In this document: positions 8,609 to 16,518 of the stretch, one piece after another | Position numbering within the stretch: position 1 is the stretch's first letter | How the letters are laid out: each line of letters starts with the position of its first letter | Origin: Pseudomonadota bacterium | GTDB taxonomy: Bacteria; Pseudomonadota; Alphaproteobacteria; Rickettsiales; UBA6187 | Assembly (NCBI GenBank): GCA_027620075.1 | Contig: JAQCEY010000001.1 | Coordinates: 512,718-576,717, forward strand | Reading direction: 5' to 3' | DNA: 64,000 bases | The notes under the pieces: model-generated | Told to the model about the DNA's origin: nothing | The model's database searches: none | What the model saw: the letters and a program-made list of their open reading frames with translations, nothing else | Program-made: the position numbers and the translations under genes

Positions 8609-8714
8609 TGAACCTACCACCATTCTAGGCCAATCTGTTAAGAGTAATTCACTACTTTTAAGAGGATGAAGCAAATGAGTCGTAATGGATTGGCCACTAA
8701 AGTGAGGTAGGTTC
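8609..8714. repeat. ~100-bp palindromic repeat, copy 2
   Basis: Begins TGAACCTACC (8609-8618) and ends GGTAGGTTCA (8705-8714), a perfect 10-bp inverted repeat. A second inverted pair, GGCCAATC / GATTGGCC, lies inside. It sits between the convergent 3' ends of xre and the E2 gene. It could serve as a two-way terminator or mark a cassette boundary, since related copies lie at 7171 and, in part, at 13054. Confidence 0.7.
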
Positions 8715-8775
8715 AGGCACGGGGATGGCCGTTCCACTTGATATGGGCAGTCATAATTATACCTAAGTAAACCTT

Positions 8776-9945
8776 CTAGTATGTTATGCTGTCAGAATTT
8801 TTGTGCTTTTGGTATAATTTAATAGCTTTTAAAATCCTTGCTGCATACGCACCATTCATAACACGATGATCAAATGCCAGTGTTAGTTTTGAAAGGCCAG
8901 AAATAGATTTGCTACCTATAAATAGGGTTGCTATTGCGGGACTAACTACAAATGGTGATGCATCTTCAACTCCAAACCCTGACATATCAGAAATTGATAC
9001 TGAATGCCTTTTTATAATTTCTTTAGGTTGTTTCTGACGGCGGATCTGGTTGACTTCTAAAATTAAGTGTTTCATGAACTCTTCTTTTTCAAAGTGCAAG
9101 CTAGCATCATATACAACTGTTGTAATATTATCATCAGGTAAAGCAACCGCGCATCCTATACTACATGTATTGTGAATTTTCATTGTATTTTCATCAACGT
9201 ATTCCGCACGAAGCTTTTCAAATTTCTGACTAACCTTTACAATAGATTCTACAATAAATGCAAGTGGTTTGTCAGGCAGTTCAGCAGAAACTGAAACTGA
9301 TGCTTGAGGCACGGTAAGAGAACGTGTTATAGCAAAATTTAGTTGTTTTTGAGTTTTTGATATAAGCACTGTTTTAAAGCTTAAGTCGAGTGCTTCACTT
9401 TCAATACTTTCTTTTAACCAAGCTGGAGCAAGAGATGCTGTGTGAGCCTTAATTTGCTTTAGGGATGGAAGCTTGTTAACAAATGAAATTACATCTTGAA
9501 GTCGTATCCGTCCATCTTCGCCTGTTCCTTCTATTTGTTTTAAACTATTTATCGGTATATTATTACGTCGACAATAACCAATAATTCTGGGGCTTAATCC
9601 GACTATGCTTGTATTATCCCTATCAGATACTAATACCGGAAATGAAGGTTCAGCACCACTTATTACAGGATTACTCATACACAACGTAGACTCTTCGTTG
9701 TTTTTCTCACTTTCAATTTTTATTAGTAATTTTCCTATATCTACTGTATCACCTACCTTACAATAAATGGATTTTATGAATCCACTACTAGGAGACTCAA
9801 TATCAACCAATGCTTTATCAGTTTCTACACTTAGAAGCACTTCATCCGATAGGACATTATCACCGGAATTTTTGTGAATATGAGCAACCTTAAGGTTCTT
9901 AATACCCTCACCAAGCTGAGGTGCGTATAATAAAACTTCAGTCAT
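8776..9945 (-). CDS. Dihydrolipoyl acyltransferase (E2) of a 2-oxoacid dehydrogenase complex
   Basis: 389 residues. An N-terminal lipoyl domain (about 1-78) carries the lipoylated lysine in ETDKALVDI. A peripheral subunit-binding domain follows (about 115-155; SPRIIGYCRRNNI, GTGEDGRIRLQDV). The C-terminal catalytic acyltransferase domain has the active-site histidine in FDHRVMNG; the Asn in place of the common Asp is known in functional E2 enzymes. The acyltransferase core looks somewhat short. It transfers the acyl group made by E1 to CoA. It is the last gene of the luxI operon, 18 bases after E1. No E3 (lipoamide dehydrogenase) is present, so E3 must be shared with another complex. Confidence 0.9.
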   Translation of the reverse strand: MTEVLLYAPQLGEGIKNLKVAHIHKNSGDNVLSDEVLLSVETDKALVDIESPSSGFIKSIYCKVGDTVDIGKLLIKIESEKNNEESTLCMSNPVISGAEPSFPVLVSDRDNTSIVGLSPRIIGYCRRNNIPINSLKQIEGTGEDGRIRLQDVISFVNKLPSLKQIKAHTASLAPAWLKESIESEALDLSFKTVLISKTQKQLNFAITRSLTVPQASVSVSAELPDKPLAFIVESIVKVSQKFEKLRAEYVDENTMKIHNTCSIGCAVALPDDNITTVVYDASLHFEKEEFMKHLILEVNQIRRQKQPKEIIKRHSVSISDMSGFGVEDASPFVVSPAIATLFIGSKSISGLSKLTLAFDHRVMNGAYAARILKAIKLYQKHKNSDSITY

Positions 9946-9963
9946 AGTATCAAAACTTATAAA

Positions 9964-11976
9964 TTAAATAGAAACAAGCTCTCTAGAAGCATTACATACA
10001 TCCTCAACAGATGGCAATACTGAAAGTGAGGTTTCGTAGTGGAACGGAACATGAACATCAGCACGACTAACAAGTTTTGGAGGTGAAAAAAGATTATCCC
10101 AACATTCTGTATCGCATGATAGTTCTGCAATTATAGCCTGTCCGACACTACAGTGCCGAGTCGATTCTTGGACGATTAGAATTCTTCCTGTCTTTTTAAT
10201 TGACTTTCTTACATGAGATAAATCTAAGGGTGAAAGAGATTGTAAACAAATAAGATCACAATTTAGCTTATAGTTACTTGATAACAATAGTGATGCTTCT
10301 TCGCAAAGCTCTATACCATTTCCCCAACTTACAATAGTAATATCATTTCCTTCAGCAAGGATATCATCATGTTTCATTTCATCAATACATCGTTTTCTAA
10401 AAAACTGCTTCTTTGGAAGCAATATTACAACAGGGTCAAAACCTTCAACACCCCTATGTATAGCTTCAGACGCTTGCCTTGGGTTTGAAGGCATTACAAC
10501 TCTTAAGCCGGGCATTTGAGCAAAAAGCGATTCTAAAGTTTGGCTATGCCACATCCCACCTCCTGAAATATATCCTCCACAGGGGGCAAGAAAAACTAAA
10601 GGGGATGATTGTCTTCCCGCAGTACGCCAACGCAAGGTAGAAATCTGATTCATAATTTGATTTAATGCAGGACCTGAAAAGTCAACAAATTGAAGCTCAA
10701 AGATTGGGAGCAATCCTTCTTGAGACATACCTGATGAAACACCGGCAATTGTAGCCTCACAAAGAGGTGAATTATAAACACGAGAAGGAAAATTTTTCGA
10801 TAATCCCTTAGTCAAACCAAATACTCCCCCTTTAGGGTCTTCAATATCTTCTCCGAACATAAAAATGTTTGGATCTTTCTTCATTAGATTAGTTAATGTA
10901 TAATTAATGGCTTCAGCCATATTCCACTCTCTGTCATCAGGTAATGCCTGACATTCTAATTTACATTCCTTAGCTAAAACATTATTAGAAATCCTCGACG
11001 GATTTGGATCGGCTGCTTGACTTGCTCTCAAATAAGTTTCTTGTACGTCTTCTTTAATATCATTTCTAATAAAAGAAAGTTCATTATGGTAATTTTCGTC
11101 ATGATCTTTGATAAGTGTTTCAAGAGCTAATATAGGGTCGGTATTTTTTAGTGAAGCCATTTCGTCACTACTTCTGTATTTACGTTGGTCATCAGAAGAA
11201 GTATGAGACATTATTCTTGGACATTTCATCCATATTACTTGTGGCCCCTGTTCATCTCTAGCTTTGCTTATTGCATTTTTGAAACACTCATCGGTTGCAA
11301 TAATATCTTGCACTTCGGTAAAATTAAATGAGTCTCTTGGTATCATCCGCATTATTGGTAATGTCATCTTATCTGTTGGGGTACTTACTCCATAACCATT
11401 ATCCTCAACAATCAACACAAGGGGCAGATTTTCCTGTATTGCAAAAACCAAAGCTTCAAGCCATTCACCTTGACGTATAGATGCTTCCCCTGTAATGCAA
11501 ATGCTTAAGCTATAATCACCTTTTATTTTCTTAGCCCATGCCACACCCGCTGCAGGTAAAGCTTGGAGAGCGGTTGGTGTAGCACAACTTAAAACATTGT
11601 ATTCGGGGGCGTAAAAATGGCTAGACATTTGAGTACCCCCACTTGAGGAGTCTGCTTTTCCAAAATAATCAAGTGCAAGTTGGTAAAGCGGAACCCCCAA
11701 AGCAAGCATTAATGCTTTGTCCCTATAGTGTGGAAAAATTTTATCATTCTTGTCAAGGTAGCCCTTAAGAAGAGCTATTGCCTCATGCCCTGCTCCGGGT
11801 AAATGAAACAATCCTTTTCCCTGTCTGAATAATATTGCCTCACGATTCTCAGCCTCTCTTGAGACTAGCATTACTTTATGAAGATCGTAATAGTATTTCT
11901 CAAGCTTATTATATTTAGGTTCATTTGGTATAATATTGCCATTGATAGGAAATATTACTGCATTTTTTGATAACAT
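9964..11976 (-). CDS. Fused alpha-beta E1 subunit of a 2-oxoacid dehydrogenase (branched-chain/pyruvate type)
   Basis: 670 residues, with E1-alpha (about 25-320) and E1-beta (about 345-670) in one chain. The alpha part shows the thiamine diphosphate region (GEASIRQGEWLEALVFA ... EDNGYGVSTP) in which the usual GDG is GEA. The beta part shows GEDIEDPKGGVFGLTKGL, EATIAGVSSGMSQEG and PGLRVVMPSNP. Such enzymes decarboxylate a 2-oxoacid and pass the acyl group to the lipoyl arm of E2. Fused forms are frequent among branched-chain oxoacid dehydrogenases, but the substrate cannot be told from sequence alone. It has a strong GGAGGA ribosome site. It lies between the small gene and E2 in the luxI operon. 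Confidence 0.9.
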   Translation of the reverse strand: MLSKNAVIFPINGNIIPNEPKYNKLEKYYYDLHKVMLVSREAENREAILFRQGKGLFHLPGAGHEAIALLKGYLDKNDKIFPHYRDKALMLALGVPLYQLALDYFGKADSSSGGTQMSSHFYAPEYNVLSCATPTALQALPAAGVAWAKKIKGDYSLSICITGEASIRQGEWLEALVFAIQENLPLVLIVEDNGYGVSTPTDKMTLPIMRMIPRDSFNFTEVQDIIATDECFKNAISKARDEQGPQVIWMKCPRIMSHTSSDDQRKYRSSDEMASLKNTDPILALETLIKDHDENYHNELSFIRNDIKEDVQETYLRASQAADPNPSRISNNVLAKECKLECQALPDDREWNMAEAINYTLTNLMKKDPNIFMFGEDIEDPKGGVFGLTKGLSKNFPSRVYNSPLCEATIAGVSSGMSQEGLLPIFELQFVDFSGPALNQIMNQISTLRWRTAGRQSSPLVFLAPCGGYISGGGMWHSQTLESLFAQMPGLRVVMPSNPRQASEAIHRGVEGFDPVVILLPKKQFFRKRCIDEMKHDDILAEGNDITIVSWGNGIELCEEASLLLSSNYKLNCDLICLQSLSPLDLSHVRKSIKKTGRILIVQESTRHCSVGQAIIAELSCDTECWDNLFSPPKLVSRADVHVPFHYETSLSVLPSVEDVCNASRELVSI

Positions 11977-11994
11977 CTTTCCTCCATTAATATA

Positions 11995-12357
11995 CTAATT
12001 ATGTTTCTTATTTGGACTAAGCACGCTCTCCATTTTTGAAATAATTTCAATAAATTCATTCTTTATTTTAATGTCGTCAAGTAGTGCAAATTTTGCTAAG
12101 AATTCCATTGCAGCTAACATGCTTGTATCTATCAAGTATTCATCAAAATACTCTTCATCACATGATTTATTATTTAGCATATAGCTATTTTTACTCCATG
12201 AAATAAAGTCAACCATTACAGCTCTAACTAGACGAGATAATTGTTGTAATTTATTTTTCTCTAAATTGAGTGCAATAAAATTAAGTCCGTTCACCGTTTC
12301 ATTAATGGTATCAAGTTGAGCTTGAGTTAATGATTTGTTATTAATTTCTATTTCCAT
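11995..12357 (-). CDS. Small conserved-looking protein of the luxI operon, function unknown
   Basis: A 120-residue, mostly helical protein (MEIEINNKSLTQAQLDTIN...) with no signal peptide, membrane segment or recognised motif. It starts two bases after the luxI stop codon and ends 18 bases before the E1 start, so it is certainly translated as part of this operon. It could be a partner of the synthase or of the E1/E2 complex, for example an acyl-carrier or regulatory subunit. It has no DSL serine motif, so a classic acyl carrier protein is unlikely. I cannot name it. Confidence 0.75.
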   Translation of the reverse strand: MEIEINNKSLTQAQLDTINETVNGLNFIALNLEKNKLQQLSRLVRAVMVDFISWSKNSYMLNNKSCDEEYFDEYLIDTSMLAAMEFLAKFALLDDIKIKNEFIEIISKMESVLSPNKKHN

Positions 12358-12359
12358 AA

Positions 12360-12998
12360 TTATGCTACATTCTTTATAATTTGTGATTGTGGAGTGACCT
12401 TTAAAACGTTGCCTGTTATATTATTAATGGAACGAATATTTTGTAATATTTCTTCTGAAACTTCCATAAGCCCTGCACGAATATTTTCTTTGTATTCTAT
12501 TTTATGAGAGCCACCCAGAAAATGAATTGGCCACCCAAAGCGAATGAAGGTGTATTTCCAAAGTCCCGGTGGAGCTATGCCTATATAACTAGAAATTTTA
12601 TTTGATAATGCATATTCTTGCAAAGCACATAAAAGTTGAGCATGAATATTATAATGCATATCTTTCGGTAGATTTTTATCTACACATAAGCGAGTAGCTT
12701 CCCATACATCATCTGATGAGGGTAGCTCCATGTTTTCAACTGTGTATGGCCAAATATCCTTTATCATATATGGTTTTGTTGTTGGGCTAATACGCAAAGA
12801 CGCACCCACTTTGCCGAAATTATCACGCCATACAAAGTGTACCGCAGCTAGAGTATCATACTGGTCATATTCCATAGAGTCATGACATGGTACATTATAC
12901 TCCAAACGCTCAACAAACTCTTTATAACGCAAGCGGTGCATGGATGAAATTACATCACCTAAAAGATATGCATTGGTAAGTGAGAAACACTCTATCAT
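12360..12998 (-). CDS. Acyl-homoserine lactone synthase (LuxI family)
   Basis: 212 residues from the ATG at 12998, which has an AGAGG ribosome site seven bases upstream. A longer TTG start at 13097 is possible but unlikely. Counting from this ATG, the family's catalytic residues fall at their standard positions: R24, F28, E43, D45, D48 and R69, with W99-E100...R103 matching the usual E97/R100 pair. The usual W34 is Tyr. LuxI enzymes join S-adenosylmethionine to an acyl-ACP or acyl-CoA to make a diffusible signal. The MIxxxS start resembles the BjaI/RpaI branch, whose members use CoA-linked substrates. This is the first gene of an operon with E1 and E2 of an acyl-CoA-forming complex. Confidence 0.9.
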   Translation of the reverse strand: MIECFSLTNAYLLGDVISSMHRLRYKEFVERLEYNVPCHDSMEYDQYDTLAAVHFVWRDNFGKVGASLRISPTTKPYMIKDIWPYTVENMELPSSDDVWEATRLCVDKNLPKDMHYNIHAQLLCALQEYALSNKISSYIGIAPPGLWKYTFIRFGWPIHFLGGSHKIEYKENIRAGLMEVSEEILQNIRSINNITGNVLKVTPQSQIIKNVA

Positions 12999-13053
12999 TG
13001 AAAAGCCTCTTTTTAAGTTGCCTTTCAAAAATGCACTAAATAATCTTTTTATT

Positions 13054-13075
13054 AAACTACTAGCCTTGGTAGGTT
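13054..13075. promoter_or_regulatory. Candidate lux box upstream of luxI
   Basis: AAACTAC-N8-GTAGGTT is an imperfect 22-base dyad with six of seven arm positions complementary. It contains the CT-N12-AG spacing typical of lux-type operators. It lies 56-77 bases upstream of the luxI start, a normal place for LuxR activation. Its right half overlaps the GGTAGGTTCA end shared with the ~100-bp repeats (7171, 8609), so it may instead be a truncated repeat end. Confidence 0.4.
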
Positions 13076-13130
13076 CAATAGATACAGAATAGTACAACTA
13101 GTTTTTTTCTATGTCAGCCCTGTTGCATGT

Positions 13131-13833
13131 GTGCCGATGTCATTTGCCCCTGGTGAGGCATATCAGTTTGACTGGAGTACGGATAAAATAATTATAAATG
13201 GTGAAATCGTAACGGTAAAAGTTGCGCATTTTGTCCTGTGCTATTCGCGTAAAAGATTTGTCTATATTTACCCGAACGAGACGCATGAGATGGTTTTTGA
13301 TGCACATATACGTGCGTTTGAGTTCTTCGGCGGCACTCCGATTCGTGGCACCTACGACAACATGCCGACGGCGGTAAAAAAGGTTTTAGCAGGGAAAGAG
13401 CGGGAGTGGAACCCTCATTTTGAAAGTCTTTGTGCGCATTATCGAGTTGAACCGACGGCCTGCAACCCCGCTAGCGGCAACGAGAAAGGCATAGTCGAGC
13501 GTCAAGTTAAAATCTCCCGTGAGCAGTTTTTCACACCGATGCCTGAAGGCAGTAGCCTGCAAGAGCTTAATGACCGATTAGCAAGTCAACTTGCCACCTA
13601 TAATAAAACGCACAAACACCCTGAGTTTAAAGACAAAACGTTGGATGAAGTTTTTCAAAAAGAACAGCCATCACTAGTGTCAGCACCACTATTATTCGAT
13701 GGCTGCAAGGAGACCAACATCAAAATATCGACCACTTGCTTGGCTCGTTTTGATAGCAATAGTTATAGCGTTCATTGCTCATGTGCAGGCAAAATAGTGC
13801 AGTGCAAATCCTATGCTGATAAAGTTGTTCTTT
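13131..13833 (+). pseudogene. IS21-family transposase IstA fragment
   Basis: The translation shows the integrase core of IS21 IstA: PGEAYQFDWSTD with the first catalytic Asp, GTYDNMPTAVKKVL with the second, and EKGIVERQV with the Glu. The N-terminal HTH region is missing, and after SYADKVV the sequence turns into unrelated hydrophobic residues, so both ends are lost. It abuts the luxI promoter region, and its insertion or deletion cut off whatever originally lay upstream. A related but different IstA fragment lies at 17731. Confidence 0.85.
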
Positions 13834-13895
13834 CACTATTGTTAGTGCCAATATTATTAATAGGGTTTGCAACAGGAACAAATGTACCATTTGGA

Positions 13896-15002
13896 TTAGC
13901 ACTGAAAGACTGTAAGATGGTAGCTCGTGCTGCGACCACCGGCGTCATCTTTTTGTAAGATGCGACGGTCAACCAGGTTCGTGATATCCCTAAGCGCTGT
14001 GTCTTGGGAGCATTTGCTAATCTTCGCCCATTTGGATGAGGTTAGCTTTCCTTCAAAACCATCAAGCAAACGATTGATGATAATGTGCTGTCGTTCGTTA
14101 AAGGACTCACTGGCGTGTGCATCCCAAAAGCGTGCCTTGGTCAGCACTGCTTCAAGCATTTCATCGGATGCGAGGGTGGCATGCTTTAAGCACTCTAAGA
14201 ACCATTTAATCCACGGCGTTATATCCAGCGTTCCTTTTTGGCAGCTTTCCAGTACGTCGTAATACGCTTTACGCTCTGTTTGTATTTGCGATGACATGCT
14301 GTAAAAACGCTGTTTGCTTCGCTCAGATTGTGCCAGCGTCATATCAGCAATGGCACGTGCAATACGCCCGTTGCCATCATCAAACGGGTGAATGGTCACA
14401 AACCAGAAATGTGCTAAAGCCGCTTTGATGACTAAATCCGTTTCAGCTTTAGCGTTGTACCACTGAATAAAACGCTGCATTTCTTTCTCTAAACGGTCGA
14501 ATGTTGGTGCTTCATAATGCACCTTTTCTTTGCCGAAAGGGCCGGAAACCACCTGCATTGCACCGCTTTTTTCATCGCGCCAATTTCCAACATTGATGCG
14601 TTGCATACCGCTGCGACCAGTGGGAAAAAGTGCCGCATGCCAATCAAACAAACGAATTTTGGTAAGAGGTTTGTCGTATTTTTGTGTAGCATCCAGCATC
14701 ACTTCAACGATACCTTCAACGTCTCGTGTTGCGGGTGTTGATGCACCAATATCCATACCAAGCCTACGTGCGATGGAAGAGCGAACTTGCTCAGTGTCCA
14801 GCTTTTCGCCCTCAATTTCAGATGTTTTTATGACATCATGAGTCAGTGTTTGCAGTGTAGCTTCTTCTCTCAAGTTAAAGCCAAGTGCTTCCATTCTTCC
14901 CAGTAATTTACCCTGTAGATGCCGCACATCGGCAAGCAGTACGGAGAGTTCCGCCTGATTAAACGTAAAGCTTGGCCAGTCTTTTGATTCATGGATATAC
15001 AT
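13896..15002 (-). CDS. Fic-domain protein (AMP-transferase family) with N-terminal inhibitory motif
   Basis: 368 residues. The Fic core has the catalytic motif HPFDDGNGRIAR (HxFx[D/E]GNGRxxR). Before it, TSEIEGE matches the (S/T)xxxE(G/N) inhibitory helix, so this is a class II Fic enzyme whose activity is held in check by its own N-terminus. An N-terminal DUF4172-like segment and a C-terminal winged-helix-like region (RLLDGFEGKLTSSKWA, ALRDITNLVDR) complete the usual architecture of these regulators. It sits between IS and phage remnants but is intact. Class II Fic proteins usually modify proteins, or act as self-regulating AMPylators and deAMPylators; the target here is unknown. Confidence 0.88.
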   Translation of the reverse strand: MYIHESKDWPSFTFNQAELSVLLADVRHLQGKLLGRMEALGFNLREEATLQTLTHDVIKTSEIEGEKLDTEQVRSSIARRLGMDIGASTPATRDVEGIVEVMLDATQKYDKPLTKIRLFDWHAALFPTGRSGMQRINVGNWRDEKSGAMQVVSGPFGKEKVHYEAPTFDRLEKEMQRFIQWYNAKAETDLVIKAALAHFWFVTIHPFDDGNGRIARAIADMTLAQSERSKQRFYSMSSQIQTERKAYYDVLESCQKGTLDITPWIKWFLECLKHATLASDEMLEAVLTKARFWDAHASESFNERQHIIINRLLDGFEGKLTSSKWAKISKCSQDTALRDITNLVDRRILQKDDAGGRSTSYHLTVFQC

Positions 15003-15004
15003 AT

Positions 15005-15029
15005 AATCTCCGCATATTATAAGGAGATT
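15005..15029. promoter_or_regulatory. Inverted repeat over the fic promoter and ribosome site
   Basis: AATCTCC-N11-GGAGATT is a perfect 7-bp dyad immediately upstream of the fic start. On the fic strand it contains a TATAAT-like -10 in the spacer and the GGAGATT ribosome site. It is a plausible operator for self-regulation by the C-terminal winged helix. Confidence 0.4.
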
Positions 15030-15186
15030 GTAGTTGTTATTCGCCGCATTTGCAAGGTTATTTTCTGCATATCTTGCGGAGAATAGCGTAATTATTCACC
15101 GCAAATCATTTTTTAACATTTTTTGCCACAAAAACAACGCTCGCCTTTCGAAATTCGAAAGCTGCTTTTCGATTTGAGAGGCTTTG

Positions 15187-15771
15187 CTATCTGGATTTTA
15201 TACGACTAACGTAAAAAGCAAGGTTGCGTGCAAACTCAATCGGGAAGCGTTCCCGTATCGTTGTTTGCATCACCTGATCGTTCTCACGCTGCCGGAACAG
15301 CTGCATGATGCCAGGACCATACATCTGCTTGACCGGCTTACGCTCCTTGCCTTTGCGGATGTAGACCGTAGTATTGCTTGACCCGCTGCGACGCGGAGCG
15401 ATGAAAGCCTTGCTGTAGGTGCGTGTCTTACCATAGACCTTGGCCTTGACCAGCCCACGCTTGCCACCCTTTTGCTGGGTTGGTTTTTTGCTGCCCACCA
15501 CAAACTCAATGAGCTGCAACGCACGATCACGCGCCACCAGTGTTGCCCACAAACGTTTGAAGGTTGCCTTCTGCGTTTCAATATGCCGCTTCACGCCAGC
15601 CTGCCTGCTGTTCATTTGTGGTGCGATGTGTCTGGCACTTGCCACTTTGGCACTCTCTGCCACACGATTCAGCGTGCGTATTGTTGCCTGCGGTGCGACC
15701 TGCTTTTCAAGCGTGCTTAAACTCCGACTCAATTACTTGAGATCGTGCTGTATTGTGATGTCAAATGCCAT
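15187..15771 (-). pseudogene. Phage minor tail protein Z-like gene with an early nonsense codon
   Basis: The frame open from 15732 (TTG) encodes a protein like lambda-type minor tail protein Z: PQATIRTLNRVAESAKVASA near the N-terminus, a basic centre, and a conserved end. The real start is most likely the ATG at 15771, which has an AGGA ribosome site and gives MAFDITIQHDLK. After these 12 codons comes an in-frame TAA (15735-15733) where CAA (Gln) would be expected. The gene is therefore probably inactive, unless translation restarts at the following TTG. It belongs to a scattered prophage remnant (see 17423). Confidence 0.7.
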
Positions 15772-16016
15772 GGTAAAAATCCTAAAATGCTAATTTTAAG
15801 TTGTATTCCCAATTCGTTATTATCATTTGCTAAAGTTAATTGCAATGAATTAAGAAGTTTAGCGTTAGTATCAAAGAAAATCTCATGGACATTGCGGTTT
15901 GTGCCGTCTGCCAGAGTTAGTTTTGAGATTCTTGTTTGCAGGTTGCCGTTGATTATATCACGGTCGTTATATGGGGTAAGGGAGATTGAAACTATGTTTT
16001 GTCCGTCTATCTGCAA
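15729..16016 (-). CDS. Putative phage structural protein (partial or degraded)
   Basis: A 95-residue leftward frame beginning at a TTG (SISLTPYNDRDIINGNLQTR, LTLADGTNRNVHEIFFD) lies directly upstream of, and overlaps, the tail protein Z gene. This is where small head-tail or tail genes sit in phages. I do not recognise the family. The start is uncertain, because the sequence stays open upstream and then meets a forward fragment of a different origin at 16017-16140, which suggests a rearrangement junction. Confidence 0.35.
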   Translation of the reverse strand: MQIDGQNIVSISLTPYNDRDIINGNLQTRISKLTLADGTNRNVHEIFFDTNAKLLNSLQLTLANDNNELGIQLKISILGFLPWHLTSQYSTISSN

Positions 16017-16140
16017 AGCAGATAATGGTAGCGCCGAAATCTGGACAGATGAACATATAAGCTTGAAACTTAACCGTTTATCAGTTGAACAGGCGATGCA
16101 GGTTATCGGACTTTTAAATCAGAAAGAAAAAGAGCCGTAA
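16017..16140 (+). pseudogene. C-terminal fragment of a small unknown protein
   Basis: The forward frame ends with a protein-like sequence (EIWTDEHISLKLNRLSVEQA, then MQVIGLLNQKEKEP) before a TAA at 16140. Upstream of 16017 the frame only mirrors the opposite-strand gene, so the natural N-terminus is missing. Function unknown. Confidence 0.3.
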
Positions 16141-16205
16141 ACCGCCAAAATATCGCGCCGCCTACGCCGTGGGCATAGGCGGCAACATTAATTCTTCAAA
16201 AGAAA

Positions 16206-16234
16206 TTGACTATTTTGTCTATTTTGTCTATAAT
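16206..16234 (+). promoter_or_regulatory. Promoter of the Phd/PIN toxin-antitoxin operon
   Basis: TTGACT (16206-16211), a 17-base spacer and TATAAT (16229-16234) form a near-consensus sigma-70 promoter. The spacer consists of a tandem repeat, TATTTTGTC twice, which is a likely operator for antitoxin self-repression. A GGAGG ribosome site follows at 16246-16250. Confidence 0.75.
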
Positions 16235-16257
16235 GGTAACTACATGGAGGTAATTTT

Positions 16258-16518
16258 ATGGATGATATTACGCATATTTCAGCAACCGAAGCTAAACAGT
16301 CTTTTGGTGCATTGATTGACAGTGCTCAACACGCACCAGTGATCATTGAGAAGCAAAAACGTGAGATTGCAGCCATTATTTCAATGGCTGATTATGAGCG
16401 TTTAACACGTTTAAATCTTGAAGAATTTCAAGAATTCCGTAAAAAAACGGCTCAAAAAGCCAAAGAACGCGGGCTTACCGAAAGTCTCCTTAATGATATG
16501 CTAAAAGATGAAAATTAA
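16258..16518 (+). CDS. Type II antitoxin, Phd/YefM family
   Basis: An 86-residue protein with the Phd/YefM fold signature: an N-terminal DNA-binding region (ISATEAKQSFGALIDSAQHA, PVIIEKQKREIAAIISMADY) and a charged C-terminal tail that would wrap around the toxin. Its stop overlaps the start of the PIN toxin by one base (TAATG), so the two are translationally coupled. It should neutralise the PIN ribonuclease and repress its own promoter. It sits among mobile-element debris, where such modules often persist by addiction. Confidence 0.88.
   Translation: MDDITHISATEAKQSFGALIDSAQHAPVIIEKQKREIAAIISMADYERLTRLNLEEFQEFRKKTAQKAKERGLTESLLNDMLKDEN

Noticed and set aside
8609..8714. Integron attC-like site
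   Set aside because: The ends are TGAACCTACC/GGTAGGTTCA and lack the GTTRRRY/RYYYAAC core needed for attC, and no integron integrase is nearby.
13097..13130. Longer LuxI starting at TTG 13097
   Set aside because: The added 33 residues do not fit the family. Catalytic residues fall on standard numbering only from ATG 12998, which also has the ribosome site.
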